Source: CAZXFH01 sp964640055 (lineage in GTDB: Bacteria > Fidelibacterota > UBA2242 > JAFGTP01). Taken from it: a stretch of DNA of 45,061 nucleotides. Location: the NCBI GenBank assembly GCA_964640055.1, contig CAZXFH010000027.1, positions 1 through 45,061 on the forward strand. Direction: 5' to 3'. Of this stretch, positions 17,118 through 26,364 are shown in pieces. The notes beneath the pieces were generated by a model that worked only from the letters and a program-made list of their open reading frames with translations, was not told the DNA's origin and searched no databases. Numbering within the stretch: the stretch's first letter is position 1; each line of letters starts with the position of its first letter. A program made the translations under genes and the position numbers.

Positions 17118-17918
17118 ATGGATTTATTGAAAAAGTCTCTGGCGCCGATCACCGCCGATGCCTGGGATGAAATAAATGAGGAAGCCACCCGGGTCCTGAA
17201 AAACAAACTGTCGGCCCGCAAATTTGTGGATGTGGCCGGACCCAAGGGATGGGATTATGCCGCAGTTCCGCTGGGTAAACTGCAAATTTCCGATCAACAA
17301 AAAAAGGATGCGGTCCGCCATGGCATTCACCAGGTGCAGCCCTTAGTTGAAACGCGCCGCAGTTTTCAATTAGACCTGTGGGAACTGGACAATATCAATC
17401 GCGGCAATCCCGCAATAGAGCTGGGTGACCTGACCCAAGCAGCCGCCGAGTCAGCGGCTTTTGAAGAAAAGGCGATCTATTACGGACTTTCAAAAGCCAA
17501 TATCAAGGGCTTAAAAGAAAGCAGTGCTCACAAATCCCTGGCTTCGCCGCAGAATAAAGAAGATTTTTTGAACAGTGTCGCAGATGGTGTCAACCAATTC
17601 AAGTTAGCCTCTATTGAAGGCCCCTATACCCTGATTCTGCATCCGGAAAAATGGAAAGAGATGATCAGCTGTTCACAAGGTTACCCGGTCACCCGCCACC
17701 TGGATGAAATATTGGGGGGTAACATCCTTGTTTCTGATAATGTGAACCAGAATGATATGTTTCTGGTCACCGAACGGGGTGGTGATTTTGTGTTAACGCT
17801 GGGCGCTGATTTTTCGCTGGGTTATGAACATCATGATCACCAGAAAGTACAGCTGTTTCTGGCCGAATCCTTTACCTTTCAGGTCCTGGATCCGGAAGCG
17901 GTGATCATTTTTACTTAA
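17118..17918 (+). CDS. Encapsulin shell protein (family 1)
   Basis: HK97-fold protein that self-assembles into an icosahedral protein shell around targeted cargo. It has 266 residues, the usual size. The family start is clear (MDLLKKSLAPITADAWDEI, then ARKFVDVAGPKGWDYAAVPLG), followed by the RSFQLDLWELDNINRG E-loop region and the C-terminal LGYEHHDHQKVQLFLAESFTFQV. AGGAGAAAG precedes the ATG. Paired with the EncFtn gene upstream, it makes an iron-storage compartment. About 60 bases after the stop the scaffold gap begins. Confidence 0.96.
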   Translation: MDLLKKSLAPITADAWDEINEEATRVLKNKLSARKFVDVAGPKGWDYAAVPLGKLQISDQQKKDAVRHGIHQVQPLVETRRSFQLDLWELDNINRGNPAIELGDLTQAAAESAAFEEKAIYYGLSKANIKGLKESSAHKSLASPQNKEDFLNSVADGVNQFKLASIEGPYTLILHPEKWKEMISCSQGYPVTRHLDEILGGNILVSDNVNQNDMFLVTERGGDFVLTLGADFSLGYEHHDHQKVQLFLAESFTFQVLDPEAVIIFT

Positions 17919-17973
17919 ATACCCCCCTCCGTTATGGTGGGAAAACCATACCCAATCAAAGATCGGCTGTCAG

Positions 17974-18132
17974 GTAAGGCANNNNNNNNNNNNNNNNNNN
18001 NNNNNNNNNNNNNNNNNNNNNNNNNNNNNNNNNNNNNNNNNNNNNNNNNNNNNNNNNNNNNNNNNNNNNNNNNNNNNNNNNTAAGGCAATTCTCATTTCA
18101 TCTTAACACTCACTAAAGTTAAGTTGCCTTAC
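17974..18132. repeat. Inverted-repeat-bounded sequence spanning the scaffold gap
   Basis: GTAAGGCA (17974-17981) ends directly at the run of N. TAAGGCAA resumes right after it (18082-18089), and the inverse TTGCCTTAC lies at 18124-18132. Inside the right part CTTAAC and GTTAAG are also inverted. The gap therefore falls in, or next to, a palindromic repeat, perhaps a small mobile element collapsed by assembly. Confidence 0.45.
17982..18081. other. Assembly gap (100 N)
   Basis: Exactly 100 N, the conventional placeholder for a join of unknown length. The distance between the encapsulin operon and the radical-SAM gene, and even their adjacency, depends on correct scaffolding. Confidence 0.99.
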
Positions 18133-18315
18133 ATTATATCCGCATCAACATATCCGCTCAACCTAGCCCAAATAAAAAGGATGCTTAAATTCCCTGATAT
18201 GCTTAGAATTGAAAGGGTTCTCGGAGATGCATATTTTATCCGCCCAGATCAAAGCCAAAATCAACACGGTCCTGGTACCTGCCATTTGCCAGCAAAAACA
18301 GGATATACAGACGGG

Positions 18316-19134
18316 ATGACAATTACTAAGACGAAGGCCAAATCAATTCTCCGTAAACATAAAAAGATCGATGCCTGGTTTATTTCCCGCGCCGGTATGA
18401 ATCTGTACCGGGGCTGTTAGCACAATTGTGTTTATTGCGATGGCCGGTCCGAGCGTTACTATGTGGCCGGAGAATTTGGCTGGGATGTGACCATTAAAAC
18501 CAATGCTGTCGGGATATTACGCCGTGAATTCGAGCGCTGGCAGGCACAGCCTTTTCTGAACTCCGGCTTTCTCATGTTAGGTGGTGGGGGGGGTGACAGC
18601 TTTCAGCCGGCTGAAAAAACGTATCGCCTGACCCATCAGGTACTGCAACTCATCCATGAATATGGCTTTCCGGTGCACATCCTGACCAAAGCGACCTTGA
18701 TTGAACGGGATCTGGCCTTAATCAAAAAAATCCATGACCGTAAACGGGGGCTGGTCAGTATGAGTTTCTCTTCGGTTGATGCAGAAGCGAGTCAAATATT
18801 CGAACCCCATGTGCCGCCGCCGGAGCAGCGGCTGGCTACCCTGCAGAAATTTAAAAATGCCGGATTACCGATGGGTATATTCCTGATACCGCTCATTCCT
18901 TTTATTACAGATAATCAGGAACAAATCGATTATTATTGCAAATTGCAGGGTCGTCGCTCTCCCTATGGCTATGCCGCCCATTCGCTCTCAAAACTGAACC
19001 AGTCTTTAGCAGAAATGAAGGGCCGTTTTCGGGAATTACAGGGAATCGGGCCGACAACCGAAAGACTGATCAATGAAATCCTGGAGACGGGGAAATCCAC
19101 CTATCTGGAGCGGTTACAAAGCCGGTCAAGATAA
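18316..19134 (+). pseudogene. SPL-like radical SAM protein, interrupted by an amber codon
   Basis: From ATG 18316 the frame reads MTITKTKAKSILR and MNLYRGC, then TAG (18418-18420), then HNCVYCDGRSERY. The radical SAM CxxxCxxC motif is Cys34-stop-His-Asn-Cys38-Val-Tyr-Cys41; related proteins usually carry a Gln or another residue at the stop, so CAG to TAG is the simplest change. The rest (GGGGGDSFQPAE, HILTKATLIERDL, MSFSSVD, PLIPFITD) is in frame. After about residue 220 the text jumps to LQGRRSPYGYAAHS, which in homologues as I remember them comes later, so an internal deletion is also possible. UAG serves as a normal stop elsewhere in the window. The 5' part 18133-18315 holds no clear gene. 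Confidence 0.7.
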
Positions 19135-19222
19135 AAATATTTCCTGTTATTATCGCCTGAACTATAATATATTTTAACAATATGAATCATTATTTAAACA
19201 AAGTTAAAGAGGAGTTGATCGG

Positions 19223-21343
19223 ATGAAGTTTGATAAAAAATATCCGCTTTTCTCAGTTGGTATAATGCTTATCATCCTATTGTTTGGTAAGACCAGCTTA
19301 GCCGACCAAACCAAATGGATCAGCATTGGCATGTTACAAAATTGGTTTTCCAGTGCCGGCTGTGAAATTGAGGTTGGCCGAAGACATCGCATCACCGATC
19401 AACAAGATGGTTTTCAATACCCGGCGCTCTACCAGTGGCAGGATATGCAGGCGGCTAAGGGATTATGGATCGGGGCGACCAATTATCCCGATCCCATCAG
19501 CGGGATTAATTATGATCATAAAGTAGTCCATGTGGGTCCGCGGCTTTTGGACGAAGCCTCAGAGTTTATGCCGCAGGAGTTCAAATTGCTGGGAAAATTC
19601 GATCATCCGGGTGTTTTTGTGGATAATATCCCGGCCAGTGCCCTTTTTTATCAGGATCAAGTGGATGAGATTGATGAAACTTTAAAAACGGATCGGATGC
19701 TTTATAATATTGTGAATACCAGTATCGGCGTTACCGTAAAGCGACGGGTATTAGCCTTTAGTCAGCCCCACAATGACGATTATTTCATCTATGATTTCGT
19801 ATTCAAGAACACTGGTATTTATAACAATCACGGAGACAGACACAATTTAACGCTGGAAAATGTGATCTTTTTCTTGCAATATCGCTGGGCCATGACCAAA
19901 TATCCCTGTGCCTACGGTTATTACTGGACCCCGCAAACCGCTACATGGGGGCATAATACGGTCAATGAGCTGCTCCATCCCCAATATGGCGATCCTTACC
20001 GAGCGGCTTATGCCTGGCACGGATTACACTCGCAATATGAGGGCAATAATATCGGTGCACCCAATACCGGGGCCGGTTCCAGAAGTGCTGACGGATTTTT
20101 AGGTGCCCCTCAATTCACTGGTGTTCTGACCCTGCATGCGGATCAGTCAGCTGATAACAAGAGTGATAATGGCAACCAATATGCCTTTGCTTCCCACTTC
20201 TTTTCCGGAGGGGATATCACCCGGGGCAACAATCAATTCAATCCCTCCAAAATGAATCTCGAATATTCCCATATGAGTAATCCGGTGCCTGCTATCGAAC
20301 AAACCCATGCCTATGAACTGGGCTTTCCCCATAATGCCGGCTGGCAGGATGCGCCCTTTGGTGACACCCAAAACGCTGATGAACATCCCAATGCCGGCGG
20401 TGGCGGAATGTCGCAGGGACTCGGCTATGGGCCCTATACCCTGGCCCCCGGTGACAGTATCCGGATTGTACTGGCCGAATGCGTGGGCAGTATCAGCTGG
20501 GAAAAACGTATCCAGGTCGGCGCTAAATGGCTAAATGAAGAAACCCCCTATATTTTGCCTGATGAGAGTGAAACCAGTGATCCTGATCAATATAAGGATG
20601 CCTGGGTCTTTACCAGCCGGGATTCTCTATTTGATTCTTTTGACCGTGCCCTGGCCACCTGGCAGGCTGATATGCAGATTGATCCTGCTCCGCCACCGCC
20701 GGACCAATTTTTAGTCACTTCCGGCGGAGACCGGATCACCCTTTCCTGGTCTGATAATGCGCATAAAAATTACAATCATTTTGGCGGCTACCGGGTCTAT
20801 CGTCAGGTCGGTACCCCGGACACTACATTTGAACTCATTTTTGAATGTGGGAAAGGCACCGACAATGCGGTGGTGCATGAATACGAAGATCGCACGGCTC
20901 AGCGGGGATTTGACTATTTTTACTATGTCACTGCAGTTGATGATGGTAGCGTCAACCGTATCGAACCGGGTCAGCCAATCGAAAGCAATCTGTTCTGGAC
21001 CCGTACTATTGAACCGGCCTACCTCCGTCGTATGCCCGGCGAAAAACTGGTCGATATCCGGATCGTACCGAACCCCTTTAATATAAAAACGCGAACCTAT
21101 CAATTCGGGGAGTATGGTAAAGATCGCATAATGTTCTACAATTTACCCCCGGAATGCAAAATAGAAATATTTACTGAACGGGGCGATTTAATTAAATCCA
21201 TTGACCATAAAGATGGTAGTGGTGATGAAGCTTGGAATTCAGTAACCTCTTCAAGGCAGATGATCGTCAGCGGCGTTTATATTGCCCATTTCAGTACCCC
21301 TGATGGAGAGAGCATTACTAAAAAATTTATTATTATTCGATAG
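19223..21343 (+). CDS. Secreted protein with fibronectin-type region and C-terminal sorting domain
   Basis: 706 residues with a signal peptide (hydrophobic residues 10-25, TSLA cleavage region). The body, residues ~30-500, is an uncharacterised beta-rich domain common in this group of bacteria, with QYPALYQWQDMQAAKGLWIGA and LAPGDSIRIVLAE. A fibronectin III-like segment follows (about residues 495-590, TLSWSDNAHKNYNHFGGYRVYRQ). The end has VPNPFN, a shortened form of the type IX sorting motif, and VSGVYIAHFSTPDGE. GAGGAG lies before the ATG. It is likely extracellular; function unknown. It precedes an SGNH hydrolase by 11 bases. Confidence 0.8.
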   Translation: MKFDKKYPLFSVGIMLIILLFGKTSLADQTKWISIGMLQNWFSSAGCEIEVGRRHRITDQQDGFQYPALYQWQDMQAAKGLWIGATNYPDPISGINYDHKVVHVGPRLLDEASEFMPQEFKLLGKFDHPGVFVDNIPASALFYQDQVDEIDETLKTDRMLYNIVNTSIGVTVKRRVLAFSQPHNDDYFIYDFVFKNTGIYNNHGDRHNLTLENVIFFLQYRWAMTKYPCAYGYYWTPQTATWGHNTVNELLHPQYGDPYRAAYAWHGLHSQYEGNNIGAPNTGAGSRSADGFLGAPQFTGVLTLHADQSADNKSDNGNQYAFASHFFSGGDITRGNNQFNPSKMNLEYSHMSNPVPAIEQTHAYELGFPHNAGWQDAPFGDTQNADEHPNAGGGGMSQGLGYGPYTLAPGDSIRIVLAECVGSISWEKRIQVGAKWLNEETPYILPDESETSDPDQYKDAWVFTSRDSLFDSFDRALATWQADMQIDPAPPPPDQFLVTSGGDRITLSWSDNAHKNYNHFGGYRVYRQVGTPDTTFELIFECGKGTDNAVVHEYEDRTAQRGFDYFYYVTAVDDGSVNRIEPGQPIESNLFWTRTIEPAYLRRMPGEKLVDIRIVPNPFNIKTRTYQFGEYGKDRIMFYNLPPECKIEIFTERGDLIKSIDHKDGSGDEAWNSVTSSRQMIVSGVYIAHFSTPDGESITKKFIIIR

Positions 21344-21354
21344 CGCTTTATAAA

Positions 21355-22506
21355 ATGCAATCATTCCATACTAATCACTCGGTTCCGGAGATTAGCAGAC
21401 TATGGTTCATGGTCAATTTAGTTACAGGCGTGTTTTTGATACACATGCTCGCCTATACCCAGGAAAATAAGACCTCATTACACTGGTACCCGGCTACTGA
21501 TTTTACGATTCAGGGGCGGGGCTGGAAAGAAACACCTACTCCTTACGACCGGTTGCCGACAAACGCACAGGATCCGGTGCCACCGCCTGTCTGGCAGTTG
21601 AGCCAACAGTCCGCAGGTATCAGCGTGTGTTTTACCAGCAATTCACCAGAAATTCACGTCCGTTATACCCTGCGGTTTAATAATCAAATGCCCCACATGA
21701 CCACGCTGGGCATCAAAGGTCTGGACCTCTATGCCTGGTCAGCAGCAACTAAAACCTGGCAATGGGCCGGAAACTCCAAAACCAACCAAAAAGGTCGCCG
21801 GATCGAAACTGTTTTGATAAAGGATATGGACAATATCCGCAAAGCCTTTAGACTTTACCTGCCGCTCTATGACGGTATTGATTCTCTGTTTTTGGGCATC
21901 ACTTCCGCAGCTAAAATCACGCCTTTACACCCAAATTATGCTATGCCAAATCCTTTGGTTTTCTACGGCACTTCTATCACCCAGGGCGGATGCGCCTCCC
22001 GTCCGGGCATGGCCTATCCGGCACTCCTAGGGCGCATGTTGAACCTGGAGACAATCAACTTGGGCTTCTCAGGGCATGGAAGAATGGAACTTGAGCTGGC
22101 TGCTTTGCTGTCCGAAATTGAGGCCTGTGGCTATGTTATTGACTGCTTACCTAACATGACTCCGGAAATGGTAGCCAAACGGGTCGTGCCTTTTGTGGAA
22201 TATATTCATCAGCAGCGACCAACTAGTCCCATAATATTGATCAATTCAATACTTTATACCGATAGCTGGATTAAACCTGATGTGCAGAAATTACTGACCC
22301 GGAAAAATCAGAATCTGCAAAAGGCTTATCAGCAGTTAAAGGCTCATGGAGTAGAGAATGTATGGCTGCTTGCCGCGGATGAGCTCTTTAAAACCAATAG
22401 TGAAGCCACAGTGGATGGGGTCCACCTGACCGATCTGGGGTTTATGCGCTTCTCAGAACATCTTTATCCACAGCTCGACCGTATCCTTCTTAAGCTGAAC
22501 AAGTAG
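21355..22506 (+). CDS. Secreted SGNH/GDSL-type hydrolase with N-terminal GxDLY domain
   Basis: 383 residues. A hydrophobic N-terminal segment (residues 17-33) suggests export; a later start at Met19 would give a tighter signal peptide. The first half has the GxDLY motif (GLDLYAW, residues 122-128) of the jelly-roll domain found before SGNH lipases. The second half is the esterase: Ser207 in FYGTSITQGG, the Gly block in NLGFSGHGRMEL, and Asp354/His357 in VDGVHLTD. The usual block-III Asn may be Asn267 (LPNMTP). The most likely substrate is an acylated carbohydrate. It is co-directional with and close to the upstream secreted protein. Confidence 0.85.
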   Translation: MQSFHTNHSVPEISRLWFMVNLVTGVFLIHMLAYTQENKTSLHWYPATDFTIQGRGWKETPTPYDRLPTNAQDPVPPPVWQLSQQSAGISVCFTSNSPEIHVRYTLRFNNQMPHMTTLGIKGLDLYAWSAATKTWQWAGNSKTNQKGRRIETVLIKDMDNIRKAFRLYLPLYDGIDSLFLGITSAAKITPLHPNYAMPNPLVFYGTSITQGGCASRPGMAYPALLGRMLNLETINLGFSGHGRMELELAALLSEIEACGYVIDCLPNMTPEMVAKRVVPFVEYIHQQRPTSPIILINSILYTDSWIKPDVQKLLTRKNQNLQKAYQQLKAHGVENVWLLAADELFKTNSEATVDGVHLTDLGFMRFSEHLYPQLDRILLKLNK

Positions 22507-22578
22507 GGCCGATTATCGTGGAGGCCTTAAGTATTTCACTCTTTTATGGTAATCCGGAAAGCTTTAATTACTTTCAAA

Positions 22579-24048
22579 TCAATAAGAGAGAAAACTTTCT
22601 TCAAGGTCAATCATTTTATAGCCCCCTTCCGGAGCGTCAAAGTCCCCGGTATGCTTATTGAAGTGATAATCCTGACCCCATTGGCGATGTTTATGCGTGA
22701 TCTCACGGATCGCTTGTAAAATAAAGTCTGTTTCGTCAAGAGTCATGGTCGGGTGTAAGCTGACTCTGACCCAGCCGGGCTTTTTACTCAGATCACCATG
22801 ATCAATTTTTTCAGTAATGTTTTGGGATCTGTTCTGATCTATTTTCAGCAGAATATGCCCATAGGTACCGGCACACAAACAGCCCCCGCGTACCTGAATT
22901 CCAAAACGATCATTTAATAATTTCACAACCAGGTTGTAATGAATATCGGTGGTGTAAAAGGAGATATATCCCATCCGTTGTCGATTCTGACCCTCTAAAA
23001 TTTCAATCCCGTCTATTTTTTCTAATCCATCCATAAAATGGTGGACTAATTGATGTTCACGCCCCAGGATGTTAGTCGTACCCATCTCTTCCTTTAGCAA
23101 AATTGCTAGCGCGGCCTTAATGCCCTGTAAAAATCCAGGCGTCCCCCCATCCTCGCGGATCTCAATATCCTCAAAATAGTGATGTTTCCCCCAAGGATTG
23201 GTCCATAACACGGTCCCGCCACCAGGGTGATCAGGCACCTGATTATGGTAAAGTGCTTTATTAAAAACAATTACGCCTGAGGCACCCGGTCCTCCTAAAA
23301 ATTTATGGGGTGAAAAGAAAATCGCATCCAGGTGCTGGTCTTCATTTTCAGGATGCATATCGATTTCCGCATAGGGGGCTGAGGCAGCAAAATCAACAAA
23401 ACAACAGCCACCATAGGCATGCATCAGGGCAGCCATTTTGTGATAGGGGGTAATAATGCCGGTTACATTGGAACAGGCGGTAAAAGAGCCGATCAATATT
23501 TTGCGGTTCTGATGGAGTTCCAATATTTCCTTGAGATTTTCCAAATTCGGTATGCCTGACTGGGTTTTACATAAGATCACTACATCACAACAGCATTCTT
23601 CCCAAGTGGTTTGATTGGAATGATGCTCCATATGCGAAAGAATTACCAAGGGGCGCTCTTCTTCAGGAATTTTGATCTTATCCTTGAAGCGTTCCGGTAA
23701 CCGGAGCCCCAGGATCCGCTGAAATTTATTAATGGCCGCGGTCATGCCAAATCCGGCAAAGAGTTGCACATCATCCTCAGATGCGTGTACATGCCGCTTG
23801 ATTATGCTGTGGGCCTGATGATAGGCCGCCGTCATAATCGTGCCCGTGAGATTGGTTTCCGTATGGGTATTGGCAACATAGGGTCCCAATTTGTCAATAA
23901 GATAATCTTCAATGGGACGGTATAACCGTCCACTGGCTGCCCAATCGGCGTAAAGCAATCTTTTTTTACCGGTCAGACAGTTACAAGGATGTTCATAACC
24001 GATAATATTTTCCCGATAAGGCTGAAAATAGGTCTCCAAGTCCTGCAT
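22579..24048 (-). CDS. Class V aminotransferase (cysteine-desulfurase-like)
   Basis: A 489-residue PLP enzyme of fold type I. It shows YADWAASGRLYRPIE at the N-terminus, THTETNLTG, the AHMEHHSN-type SHMEHHSNQTTWEE, VDFAASAPYAEIDM, and the PLP lysine in FFSPHKFLGGPGASG. The C-terminal RGGCLCAGTYGH has Cys residues near the position of the IscS/SufS catalytic loop, but the long C-terminal part differs from NifS-type enzymes. Substrate unknown. The carrier gene that precedes it on this strand is 53 bases upstream, so the two may share a transcript. Confidence 0.82.
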   Translation of the reverse strand: MQDLETYFQPYRENIIGYEHPCNCLTGKKRLLYADWAASGRLYRPIEDYLIDKLGPYVANTHTETNLTGTIMTAAYHQAHSIIKRHVHASEDDVQLFAGFGMTAAINKFQRILGLRLPERFKDKIKIPEEERPLVILSHMEHHSNQTTWEECCCDVVILCKTQSGIPNLENLKEILELHQNRKILIGSFTACSNVTGIITPYHKMAALMHAYGGCCFVDFAASAPYAEIDMHPENEDQHLDAIFFSPHKFLGGPGASGVIVFNKALYHNQVPDHPGGGTVLWTNPWGKHHYFEDIEIREDGGTPGFLQGIKAALAILLKEEMGTTNILGREHQLVHHFMDGLEKIDGIEILEGQNRQRMGYISFYTTDIHYNLVVKLLNDRFGIQVRGGCLCAGTYGHILLKIDQNRSQNITEKIDHGDLSKKPGWVRVSLHPTMTLDETDFILQAIREITHKHRQWGQDYHFNKHTGDFDAPEGGYKMIDLEESFLSY

Positions 24049-24101
24049 AATATTAATCCCTGATCAGATTTATATATTGAATGACAAATGAATATTAAAA
24101 A

Positions 24102-25544
24102 TTACTTTTTTAGGATATGTTTGCTACTTAACCAATGTCTGGTCGGTCGGCGAAAGGCCCGTTTTTTAGCGATCAATTTAAAGGCAATCAAGGCAAACAA
24201 GAGATAAGCAAAGGCCACGGCCACTCCCAGCCAAAAATAGAGGTAATTACCGCTGGTATAACTGTAGGCCGGCAAATTAATGGCTAGAATAAAGGGAATA
24301 CAGATCATAAAAGTAATCGCCGTGGAAAACATATAATCCGCTGCAACCGGAGTTTCGAAACCGGGATCCAGTACCCGCAACAAAGCCAGCCCTGTGGGCA
24401 TAGTACCCGTACAGGCACCATAAATAATAATTGCCCGGTTAAAGCGATGATCGGTGAAAATACGGGAGCAAAACCAAGGCACGGTAACGATCACCATAAA
24501 GCCCCCCAACAGAGACATTACCAATATGGGCAGCCAATATTGAATAACCACCACAATGGAAATTGCACCGACGGCGCCGGCGACCATCAGATCCACAGAA
24601 ATACCGGCCAGCCGTGTCAGGCACCCATTATCCACAGTATAAAAAACACCTAGTTTCCTTAACACCAGTTTGAATACCAGCGCAGTCAGGGCCGCAAAGA
24701 CAAAACTGATTCCCCATAGATTGACGGCCAAGTCCATCCCCAACTGACCGGCAAAAGACAGTAAATAGGTCAGCAATTTTAAAAAAAGATAGGCCACTAC
24801 ATATACCAGAAAAACCAGAGCCGCATTATAGGTTAAAGAGTCAATAGCTTCCGATTCTGTGGTCAATTTAGAACCCACCGGTCGCCGCTGGGCCTTGGGA
24901 TAGACACCGGTACGGATACCCCGTTTTTTTATAATCTCCAATTTCTCTTTTCCGATCCACTGCTTGCGAATTCCATAATTGATCAGCCAAACCCCTCCGA
25001 AACAGGCAAACAGAAAGCCGATGGCAGCAAAGGTCAGTCCCACGCTACCGGCCCCTTCAAATCCGAAGGCTTCCCACCCCTCTCCAATAGCATAAGCCTG
25101 ACCCGGTCCCAGGGCAAATCCCAGAGGAATAAAAAATCCCAAGGTCGGAAACAGATCGGGGTAAAGGGTTTTGATGAACATGAAGGTTAAGAGTAATCCC
25201 AGCAACGCCTGGGCACCATACTGAAAAATAATCGAAACGGAAGTGGCCACAATGCCGTAATTACCCCGCCCCTTGCGCCGTTTGGGAGTCGGTCCGCGGC
25301 GCAGGGTCATGGAGATAAATGATAAACTTAACAGATGATAAACCAGAGCCCCTAAGCCGTCAGACGACATGCCAATATGCGGGGCCACAAAATTATAAAA
25401 AGGCAATAATAAAAATCCCGCCGTTAAGGCATTGGGTATCAAAAAGCGTTGAAAAAAACGTAGGCGGGTCCGAATGATCGTTGCCAATAGCAGGGCGATC
25501 GATATGGTCCCCAGATCAATAAAAATCTTCCATGGAAAATTCAT
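24102..25544 (-). CDS. GltS-like sodium/glutamate symporter family protein
   Basis: 480 residues with ten or more hydrophobic segments. The repeat-signature GFALGPGQAYAIGEGWE and its surrounding residues match the Na+/glutamate symporter (GltS) superfamily; IPNALTAGFLLLPFYNF near the N-terminus also fits. ATG 25544 is chosen because GGGAGCTCC lies just upstream and the protein then begins with a membrane segment; an in-frame extension of 24 residues upstream looks spurious. The substrate is probably an acidic amino acid or other organic anion, but is unproven. The polar loop at about residues 215-260 is Lys/Arg-rich, so probably cytoplasmic. Confidence 0.82.
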   Translation of the reverse strand: MNFPWKIFIDLGTISIALLLATIIRTRLRFFQRFLIPNALTAGFLLLPFYNFVAPHIGMSSDGLGALVYHLLSLSFISMTLRRGPTPKRRKGRGNYGIVATSVSIIFQYGAQALLGLLLTFMFIKTLYPDLFPTLGFFIPLGFALGPGQAYAIGEGWEAFGFEGAGSVGLTFAAIGFLFACFGGVWLINYGIRKQWIGKEKLEIIKKRGIRTGVYPKAQRRPVGSKLTTESEAIDSLTYNAALVFLVYVVAYLFLKLLTYLLSFAGQLGMDLAVNLWGISFVFAALTALVFKLVLRKLGVFYTVDNGCLTRLAGISVDLMVAGAVGAISIVVVIQYWLPILVMSLLGGFMVIVTVPWFCSRIFTDHRFNRAIIIYGACTGTMPTGLALLRVLDPGFETPVAADYMFSTAITFMICIPFILAINLPAYSYTSGNYLYFWLGVAVAFAYLLFALIAFKLIAKKRAFRRPTRHWLSSKHILKK

Positions 25545-25972
25545 AGGAGCTCCCTCTTTTTCTGCCTTCAATTCTACTGGAATTATTCTATAATGTAAAG
25601 AAAAAACAGCCCCCACAGATTGGTGTGGAGTTGATTTTTAGTGCTTTTTTATCAAAAGGAATCTGCATTAAAATTAATAATAAAGCAACGTCAAGACACA
25701 GATGACGGGCATACAGGTATAGGAAAATAAGGAAAACGGAAGCCCCTGATATGCTTTGCTCAGGAAGCGGATCTTCGATATGGGCAAAATGTTTGAAGTT
25801 TTTCTGTCAATTGCAGGTCCAAGTTCAGCGGGTACCAAAGAGGAAGTTAAGCATCGCACGGGAGCAATATTATTGTATCTGAAAGCTAAATTTTGGCTTG
25901 ACAAGCAACGCAATTATTAATAAGTTCAATTGAACACTTGCTCAATTGATAATATATGATGAGATGAATGCT
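25545..25972. other. Intergenic region between the carrier and the metal operon
   Basis: 428 bases between divergent genes. It contains a possible tiny plus-strand frame at 25780-25920 (46 codons, MGKMFEVFLSIAGPSSAG at the start) with no recognisable relative and no good ribosome site, so I do not call it a gene. The right end holds the operator/promoter of the metal operon. Confidence 0.5.
25924..25953 (+). promoter_or_regulatory. Operator and promoter of the metal-responsive operon
   Basis: TTGAACACTTGCTCAA at 25930-25945 is an imperfect palindrome of the ArsR/SmtB operator type (TTGAnCA...TGnTCAA). It overlaps a perfect palindrome GTTCAATTGAAC at 25924-25935. TTCAAT (25925-25930) and GATAAT (25948-25953) have a 17-base spacer, so the operator fills the promoter spacer, as expected for a repressor that blocks or distorts the promoter. 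TTGACA at 25898-25903 is an alternative -35 without a good partner. Confidence 0.6.
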
Positions 25973-26326
25973 ATGACGACTCAACCCAATGATCATATTA
26001 CCACACCGCCCAAATCGTTCCGTCACCATCAAATCCGACTACCGGATGAATCTGAAATACATGCCATGGCGGAAACCTTCAAAGCCCTGGATGACCCGAC
26101 CCGCTTGCGAATTCTGGTCGCTTTAACTCAGCATGAACTATGTGTGCATGATCTGGCCAAAGCGATTAATATGAGTATTTCGGCGGTCTCGCATCACCTG
26201 CGTATGCTGCGCAATCTCAAATTGGTCAAATACCGCAAGAAAGGCAAAATGGTCTACTATGCTCTGGATGATGAACATATTGAAAATCTGATTATCTCAG
26301 CCCGGGAGCATGTCAATGAACTCTAA
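25973..26326 (+). CDS. ArsR/SmtB-family metal-sensing repressor
   Basis: 117 residues from ATG 25973 (GATGAG nine bases upstream; ATG 25964 is also in frame). The winged helix is complete: FKALDDPTRLRILVAL, then the recognition helix SISAVSHHLRMLRNLKLV and wing YRKKGKMVYYAL. The alpha-5 zinc site of SmtB/CzrA is fully conserved as Asp100, His102, His113 and Glu116. Alpha-3 carries ELCVHDLA, with Cys57 and His59 at the place of the CadC/ArsR ELCVCDL motif. It is expected to release DNA on binding Zn, Co or a related divalent ion. The operator just upstream suggests autoregulation of this operon. Confidence 0.92.
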   Translation: MTTQPNDHITTPPKSFRHHQIRLPDESEIHAMAETFKALDDPTRLRILVALTQHELCVHDLAKAINMSISAVSHHLRMLRNLKLVKYRKKGKMVYYALDDEHIENLIISAREHVNEL

Positions 26327-26364
26327 TCGCCCTGTCCCTCACTTCCTCCCGTAAGAGGTCACCA

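Noticed and set aside
17934..18116. 60-codon frame running through the assembly gap
   Set aside because: It is created by the N run and has no protein features.
18227..18319. Small frame overlapping the radical SAM start by four bases (ATGA)
   Set aside because: About 30 codons, no family resemblance, ribosome site too close; probably chance.
18418..18420. UAG recoding (Gln or pyrrolysine) in this genome
   Set aside because: UAG ends several intact genes here (hisIE, SGNH hydrolase, DtxR-like gene), so a local mutation or sequencing error is simpler.
25674..25913. 79-codon minus-strand frame
   Set aside because: It lies in the intergenic region of the metal operon, overlaps the promoter area and has no recognisable features.
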